Source of the DNA: Methanospirillum hungatei
GTDB taxonomy: Archaea > Halobacteriota > Methanomicrobia > Methanomicrobiales > Methanospirillaceae
Length of the DNA stretch: 8,518 nucleotides
Direction: 5' to 3'
NCBI GenBank assembly: GCA_003251955.1
Contig: QKDV01000030.1
Location: 1-8,518, forward strand
Part shown: positions 3,919-8,518 of the stretch, piece after piece
How the letters are laid out: each line of letters opens with the position of its first letter
How positions within the stretch are numbered: position 1 is the first letter of the stretch
Program-made: the position numbers and the translations under genes
Notes under the pieces: generated by a model
Seen by the model: only the letters and a program-made list of their open reading frames with translations
Databases searched by the model: none
What the model was told of the DNA's origin: nothing

Positions 3919-5712
3919 ATGTCAAATCCAAGTGATATTTTTAATTTCGGATACGAATCATTCACTGACGGGATAGTTATCACTGACACCAGCCTTTCTC
4001 TTGTCTCCTGTAATAAAGCATGGAAAAATCTCTTTGATCTTCCCCAGGACTGGACTAGAGACAGTTTTGATGATTTTGTCAGGATTCTGTCAGAGCAGTC
4101 CGTTAAGACGGAACCTCTTAATGAAATCCTGACCGGAATCAGATCCAATCCCCTCTGGACCGGGACTCGGAATCTCATGAGACCTGATGGGAAAACAATA
4201 CAGATTCAATCCAGCCCAATCCTGGATAAACAGAATGAATGTATCGGAAGAATCTGGATTGGTAAAGAGGCTTCTGACACTTCCTTAACCTTTGAGCAGC
4301 TAAAAAACTCTGAACAGTTATTTAAGACCATATTTGACCTGATTCCGGAAGGTATTGCAATATCAGATCTAACTACCGGGACATTTTACGAAGTGAATGC
4401 ACATTTTTACCAGTGGTGGGGATATATCCGTGAAGAGGTCATCGGAAAGAGTGCGATAGATCTGGACTTCTGGGTTGACATAAACCAGAGAAACAATATC
4501 GTGAACCAGATTAAACGGGATGGTTCATGTAACCTGGTACCGGTAAAGATGAGAGGAAAAAATCGAGTCGTAAGAGATATCCTCTTTTCGGGCAGGATTA
4601 TCACAATTAATAATACTCCCTATATGCTTTCAATTCCATTCGATATTACTCAACTTATGCAATATGAAGAAAAGATCAAATCTCTAGCTTCATTCATTGA
4701 ATTAAACCCAAATCCTATCTTTGAAATTAATGAATCCGGAATCATCACGTTATACAATGACGCTACCGAACAAGTCATTCATGATCTTACCGGGACAACC
4801 GATATTTATCGTTTTATTCCTGAAGACCTGGATGAGATACTGGATGCCCTTAAGAACGGCATTGAGAGGTCATTTGACAGAGAGATAATAGTTGAAGACA
4901 GGATATTTATCGAACATATTTACATCACGAATCAATATCATACAGCCCGCATCTATCTGACCGACATTACAAAAAGAAAAATGGCTGAAGTGGAACTATC
5001 AAAGAAAAACGATGATATCGCTGCAGCATATGAGGAGATTATATCAACAGAAGAAGAACTCAGGGAAAATTATGATCGTCTGGTTGAGCAGGAACAAATT
5101 CTCTTTGAGAGTGAGAAGAAACTCAGGATTATTGTTGATCACATTCCGGGTCTTGTTCTGACAACCGATACTGACATGAATGTGAAGAGTATTTTCGGTG
5201 CTGCTCTTGAGAAGATAGGGCTGTCCCCGAAGACAGGAGTTGGTCACAATATTGGGGATCTCTTCATTTCTATCGACACAAGTCTGTTAGATGCACACAA
5301 TAAGGCATTATCCGGTGTTGTCTCAACTGTTGAAGGGTATTATCATGATAGAACTTTCCTGTTATATGCTTCTCCCATTCGGGACGCATCAGAGAAAATT
5401 ACCGGCACAATCGGGATCGCTATCGATATTACTGAACAGAAGAAGTTAGAGTATGAGAGAAGCAAACTTCTTGCCCAGCTGGAGAAGAACCTGATTGAAC
5501 TGGCATTTTTAAATGATAAGATCAGAAATCCCCTGACTGTAATATCTACCCTTGTAGACATGCATGCACCAGAGATTGAAGAGCCTGTCAACCGGTGTGT
5601 GCAGGATATTGATGATATCATCGATAATCTGGATAAGAGATGGATAGAATCAGAAAAAACGATTAACTTCCTTCAGAAACACCACGGTATAAATGTAGAA
5701 TTCAGGAAATAG
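3919..5712 (+). CDS. Soluble multi-PAS signal-transduction protein (597 aa) with degenerate kinase-like C-terminus
   Basis: There is no membrane segment, so it is a cytoplasmic sensor. Four PAS-type domains are visible: about 8-120 (FTDGIVITDTSLSLVSCN), 131-245 (LFKTIFDLIPEGIAISD, ending with FDITQ), 253-352 (FIELNPNPIFEINESG, ending TDITKRK), and 398-505 (LRIIVDHIPGLVLTTDTD, ending IDITEQKK). A Glu/Lys-rich coiled coil (about 353-400) joins PAS3 to PAS4. The C-terminus LNDKIRNPLTVIS (531-543) matches the H-box of histidine kinases (consensus HE-[LI]-R-[TN]-PL), but the phospho-acceptor is D533, and the protein ends about 55 residues later with no ATP-binding N, G1 or G2 boxes. It therefore cannot act as an ordinary histidine kinase; it may dimerise with or modulate one. 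The in-frame TGA 15-13 bases upstream leaves ATG 3919 as first start; the Shine-Dalgarno is poor (GTGA, distant). It is AT-richer than the left part of the window and convergent with cheW. Confidence 0.85.
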   Translation: MSNPSDIFNFGYESFTDGIVITDTSLSLVSCNKAWKNLFDLPQDWTRDSFDDFVRILSEQSVKTEPLNEILTGIRSNPLWTGTRNLMRPDGKTIQIQSSPILDKQNECIGRIWIGKEASDTSLTFEQLKNSEQLFKTIFDLIPEGIAISDLTTGTFYEVNAHFYQWWGYIREEVIGKSAIDLDFWVDINQRNNIVNQIKRDGSCNLVPVKMRGKNRVVRDILFSGRIITINNTPYMLSIPFDITQLMQYEEKIKSLASFIELNPNPIFEINESGIITLYNDATEQVIHDLTGTTDIYRFIPEDLDEILDALKNGIERSFDREIIVEDRIFIEHIYITNQYHTARIYLTDITKRKMAEVELSKKNDDIAAAYEEIISTEEELRENYDRLVEQEQILFESEKKLRIIVDHIPGLVLTTDTDMNVKSIFGAALEKIGLSPKTGVGHNIGDLFISIDTSLLDAHNKALSGVVSTVEGYYHDRTFLLYASPIRDASEKITGTIGIAIDITEQKKLEYERSKLLAQLEKNLIELAFLNDKIRNPLTVISTLVDMHAPEIEEPVNRCVQDIDDIIDNLDKRWIESEKTINFLQKHHGINVEFRK

Positions 5713-5805
5713 GGTTTAATTATTGGGGAAGTTGATTCCAGAAAAGAACATATGAAGATCCATGTAAAATGGTATCATTCAGGACCCGGATGAGTGATGA
5801 TAATA

Positions 5806-5819
5806 CCGGAAAAATCCGG
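5806..5819. terminator. Hairpin in the convergent intergenic region after the PAS-sensor and cheW genes
   Basis: CCGGA-AAAA-TCCGG gives a perfect 5-base stem with a 4-base loop, midway between the PAS-sensor stop (5712) and the cheW stop (5848). On the plus strand it is followed by ATCTTATCTCTC; on the minus strand the loop is TTTT. Archaeal termination relies mainly on T-runs, so the hairpin may instead stabilise 3' ends. The 135-base gap holds no gene. Confidence 0.35.
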
Positions 5820-5847
5820 ATCTTATCTCTCACCCATAAAGTTTAAT

Positions 5848-6420
5848 TCACAGGTTTTGTCTGATATTTTCCACGATCTTCTTGATATTCAACCAGAGAA
5901 TGAGTTTTTCCTTGGCGTTATCTTCCATCTGATGCTGCCTGATAACCCCTATCATTACCTCACCGATTTTCTGGTCTGCTGAATTCTCTCCGCGTTCAAT
6001 CTCGTCACTCCCATACGTACTTACAGAGAAGACTTCGTGAACAAGAACGCCGATCTTCTTGCCCATCACCACCTGATCAAGAACAATAATTCTCGGGTTC
6101 TTTGCGACCTCCTCATCTGTCGTGATGTGAAGGATCTCTTTAAGATCAATTATCGTCGTAATGGAGCCACGAAGATCAATTATCCCTTTAATATATGGAG
6201 GAGATTCGGGAACCGGGGTGATATCTTCCCCTGCAATCACCTCCCTGATATCAAAGAGATCAAATGCAAATATCTCCTTCCCAATCTTAAACTCAACGAC
6301 CTGGATAGAATTGCCTGATTTACCCCGGGCAAGGATCTTTCTGACAACACTACCTGTTCCACGGCGTTTACGCCTGTTTCGCCGGCTTTTCTCTGACACT
6401 GATGTTATGGTCTCCATCAT
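5848..6420 (-). CDS. cheW: Chemotaxis adaptor CheW with basic N-terminal extension
   Basis: CheW couples chemoreceptors to the kinase CheA at the membrane array. The CheW fold spans about residues 38-185 of 190: QVVEFKIGKEIFAFDLFDIREV (40-61), ITPVPESPPYIKGIIDLRGSITTIIDL (67-93, matching the family's xNLRG...PVIDL block, with DLRG here and the conserved R84), then IGVLVHEV and the closing LNIKKIVENI. Before it lies an unusual 38-residue tail containing SRRNRRKRR (12-20), absent from typical CheW. AAAAGGAG (6424-6431) is the ribosome binding site; it sits 3 bases from the first ATG (6420) and 6 from the second (6417), so translation probably starts at 6417. The gene begins 24 bases after the receptor stop, so the two form an operon. 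No cheA, cheB or cheR is in the window. Confidence 0.93.
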   Translation of the reverse strand: MMETITSVSEKSRRNRRKRRGTGSVVRKILARGKSGNSIQVVEFKIGKEIFAFDLFDIREVIAGEDITPVPESPPYIKGIIDLRGSITTIIDLKEILHITTDEEVAKNPRIIVLDQVVMGKKIGVLVHEVFSVSTYGSDEIERGENSADQKIGEVMIGVIRQHQMEDNAKEKLILWLNIKKIVENIRQNL

Positions 6421-6444
6421 ATGCTCCTTTTACCCAGGCCACAA

Positions 6445-8436
6445 TCAGACGATGAACTTGTCCATCTCATTGGATATTCTCTGAATTGCCAGGGCACTGT
6501 CATTTACAACCTTATTAACCTGATTTACAGCACCAGAAACCTCCTCTGTGGATGCTGCAGATCCTGCTGCCTCGTCTGATGCCTTTTCAACCAGGGAGCC
6601 GAGTTCATGAACACTGGCAGTGATCTCCTCCGTCGCTGCAGCCTGCTCTTCTGTTCCACCTGCAATATCTCCCATCTGCTGATGAATGTCCTCAATCTCA
6701 TCAACGATCTGGTTGAAGAGAACAAGGGTTTCAGAAACTGCCTCATTTCCGGTGTATACCTCTTTTGATGACTTCTTCATCGCTTCAGTGACTTCGGTGA
6801 TCTTTTTCTGGAGGTTTCCAATGATCTCTGCAATATCTTCGGTTGAGTCCTGTGAATCCTGGGCAAGATCCTTGACTTCATCCGCTACCACTGCAAATCC
6901 AAGCCCGGCTTCTCCTGCCCGTGCTGCTTCGATTGCAGCGTTAAGGGCAAGCAGACTTGTCTGATCAGCAATCCGGGAGATCAGGAACACAATCTTTCCG
7001 ATCTCTTCCATCTGCTCGCTAATGTCATTGACCATCGCTTCGGTTGCTGAAACCGACTTCATGATCTCTGACATACTCTCGTCAGCCTGGTTTGCAAGTG
7101 TCTTTCCACGGGCAGAGAGGTCGACAGTCTTCATGGCAGTAGCCGATGCCATCTCAGACTTTGAAGCAATAGCACCAACAGTTTTTGATAACTCATCAAG
7201 TGCAACCAGGCTCTGCTTTACACCATCAAGGCTCTGGTTCGAGTACATACTCACCTTCCCGGCACCATCGGCTACAACACTGACACTGCCTGCAATCTCT
7301 TCCATGCTCGCAGCGGTCTCTTCCATCCCCGAAGTTAGGACTTCAATCTCATTTTTTACACCTTTGATAGCCAGAGATAACTGGACACCAACCTGGTTCA
7401 TCGAATCTTTAAAGGTCTGAAATTCTCCTTTTACACTGATTGAATCACTGAACCGGGGTGTAAAATCAGATGAGGCATAGGAGTTGGCGAGCTTCATTGC
7501 CTCATGCAGGGGCATTACTATTGCATTAATAAGTTCATTGATCCTGGAGACCATTCCAAGGAAGTCGCCCTTGTATTCACCGGTGTTTATCCGTCTGGAG
7601 AGATTTCCATTCCCGGCATCATTGGCAATATTCTGGATATCAGTACTGACATTATTTATGATAGCCGTCATATCGTCAAACGTTCCGGATACCCGGGCTA
7701 ATTCATCATCTCCATCCATGTGAATCCGGTACTCAAGGTTACCTTTCCCAATCTCACTCATCCCTTTGAATAACAGGGTAAGTTGTTCATTGAGGCGTGT
7801 ACTCACAAGATAGAAGATCAGGCAAATCAGGATTATGGAAACGATTAATGCCAGAACGCAAAGATTCCTGATTGTTGTGAACAGTTCCTGAGAAGATGCA
7901 AACTCCGCTTCTGCATCCTTCTCGTTGATAGACATAAGGCTGTCAAGGACTGTATTCACCTCCTCCATCAGTTGCTTGGTTTCACTGTCGAGTTTTTGGG
8001 TTGCAGCTTCACTCTTTCCTTCTGCTGCAAGTGCCATCACCTCTTTGGATGAAGTTTTATAATCTTTCCAGCTTGAGTCAAATTTATTTATGATTGTCAA
8101 ATCTTCTGATGAGAGGTCTGATTTTCTGAACAGATCGACCTCTTTCATCATATTCTTTTCATTTTCGGTCAATTCTTCAGAAATGACCGCCATCTTTGAT
8201 TTATCAGTCTGACAAACGTAATCTACAACAGAATAAGAGTATTCCATGAACCAGATATTGGCCTTGCTTGTCTCCAGAAGTGGTTCAAGCTGATCAGAAT
8301 ACATGGTATGAACCATTTCATTCATGGAATATGTCCCGTAGATTCCGGCTCCACCAAGAAGGAGAGCAAAAATGATTGTAATTGCTATCTGAATCTTGAG
8401 CTTGTTCACCAGTGACTGCTTTTGAAAAGAAATCAT
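6445..8436 (-). CDS. Methyl-accepting chemotaxis protein with two TM helices and tandem HAMP units (663 aa)
   Basis: A transmembrane chemoreceptor. TM1 is about residues 15-36 after a basic N-terminus; the extracellular sensor (37-190) is all-helical and charged, like the four-helix-bundle ligand-binding family; TM2 is about 192-211. A canonical HAMP follows (212-265), and two more HAMP-like units with GNLSRRI and DFTPRF motifs can be seen at roughly 266-311 and 312-360, so this is a poly-HAMP receptor. The cytoplasmic coiled-coil signalling hairpin (about 361-663) has the conserved tip [20 protein letters not shown] (489-508), then [13 protein letters not shown]. Ala/Glu-rich heptads either side ([25 protein letters not shown]) are probable methylation regions. 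It ends ...MDKFIV, without a CheR/CheB-tethering pentapeptide of the NWETF type. AGGAG sits 6 bases from the ATG. Co-transcribed with cheW; the ligand is unknown. Confidence 0.95.
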   Translation of the reverse strand: MISFQKQSLVNKLKIQIAITIIFALLLGGAGIYGTYSMNEMVHTMYSDQLEPLLETSKANIWFMEYSYSVVDYVCQTDKSKMAVISEELTENEKNMMKEVDLFRKSDLSSEDLTIINKFDSSWKDYKTSSKEVMALAAEGKSEAATQKLDSETKQLMEEVNTVLDSLMSINEKDAEAEFASSQELFTTIRNLCVLALIVSIILICLIFYLVSTRLNEQLTLLFKGMSEIGKGNLEYRIHMDGDDELARVSGTFDDMTAIINNVSTDIQNIANDAGNGNLSRRINTGEYKGDFLGMVSRINELINAIVMPLHEAMKLANSYASSDFTPRFSDSISVKGEFQTFKDSMNQVGVQLSLAIKGVKNEIEVLTSGMEETAASMEEIAGSVSVVADGAGKVSMYSNQSLDGVKQSLVALDELSKTVGAIASKSEMASATAMKTVDLSARGKTLANQADESMSEIMKSVSATEAMVNDISEQMEEIGKIVFLISRIADQTSLLALNAAIEAARAGEAGLGFAVVADEVKDLAQDSQDSTEDIAEIIGNLQKKITEVTEAMKKSSKEVYTGNEAVSETLVLFNQIVDEIEDIHQQMGDIAGGTEEQAAATEEITASVHELGSLVEKASDEAAGSAASTEEVSGAVNQVNKVVNDSALAIQRISNEMDKFIV

Positions 8437-8518
8437 TGTATTCTCCTGGTTTCCCCCTAATACATACCTGATTCCACCTCATTCTGATTATTGCTGAGCC
8501 ACGTTATCGTGTCATAAG
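8437..8518 (-). promoter_or_regulatory. Upstream region of the mcp-cheW operon
   Basis: It holds the receptor's Shine-Dalgarno (AGGAG, 8443-8447) and presumably its promoter. TATGTATTAG on the minus strand (about 8458-8467) resembles a TATA box but would leave almost no leader, which conflicts with a used Shine-Dalgarno; the true box may lie further upstream or outside the window. A short inverted repeat CACG-TTAT-CGTG lies at 8500-8511. Confidence 0.3.

Noticed and set aside
3884..3976. 30-codon plus-strand frame (ATG at 3884) overlapping the PAS-sensor start
   Set aside because: No ribosome binding site, out of frame with the sensor, and not protein-like beyond its hydrophobic middle; could at most be a leader peptide, without support.
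5794..5982. 62-codon plus-strand frame over the cheW 3' end
   Set aside because: Mostly antisense to a clear CheW gene.
6686..7723. Long plus-strand open frames opposite the receptor gene
   Set aside because: Antisense shadows of the receptor; their Ser/Ala-rich sequence mirrors its codons.
1..8518. tRNA, rRNA, CRISPR array, intact insertion sequence
   Set aside because: Looked for cloverleaf arms with GGTTCRANNCC-type loops, regularly spaced repeats and transposase motifs; none seen by eye.

Overview
The window reads as chromosome from a methanogenic archaeon, most likely of the order Methanomicrobiales (Methanospirillum, Methanoregula and relatives). Three things point there: a DUF2115/UPF0305 gene, a family known from methanogens; an archaeal-style chemotaxis pair (a multi-HAMP receptor followed by cheW); and a soluble multi-PAS sensor of the kind abundant in that order. 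Several genes have clear Shine-Dalgarno sequences (GGAGG, GGTGA). No rRNA, tRNA, CRISPR array or intact insertion sequence was seen.

Left part (1-942, minus strand): a tightly coupled three-gene unit. It encodes a PD-(D/E)XK-like nuclease-fold protein, a small cysteine-containing protein, and the first 144 residues of an archaeo-eukaryotic-type primase that runs off the left edge. The genes overlap by 4 and 14 bases. This looks like the replication module of an integrated plasmid or provirus. Upstream lie 675 bases (943-1617) with no convincing gene but with several palindromes and repeated motifs, which could be a control or origin region.

Middle part (1618-3247): two minus-strand genes of unknown function, 15 bases apart. 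One encodes a 167-residue cytoplasmic-looking protein and the other a 176-residue secreted protein with four N-glycosylation sequons. They share a probable promoter and a leader with a small GNRA hairpin. Beyond it, 2823-3060 holds a decayed minus-strand coding remnant.

Right part (3248-8518): chromosomal-looking genes. A DUF2115 gene (minus) is divergent from a 597-residue four-PAS sensor (plus) whose C-terminus looks like a histidine-kinase dimerisation helix that has lost both its phospho-acceptor histidine and the ATPase domain. Convergent with it is an mcp-cheW operon (minus): a two-TM chemoreceptor with a four-helix-type ligand domain and tandem HAMP units, then a CheW adaptor with an unusual, highly basic N-terminal tail. 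The receptor and CheW should work together, coupling an external signal to a CheA kinase encoded elsewhere. The PAS protein may feed the same or another signalling network, but the sequence does not show how.
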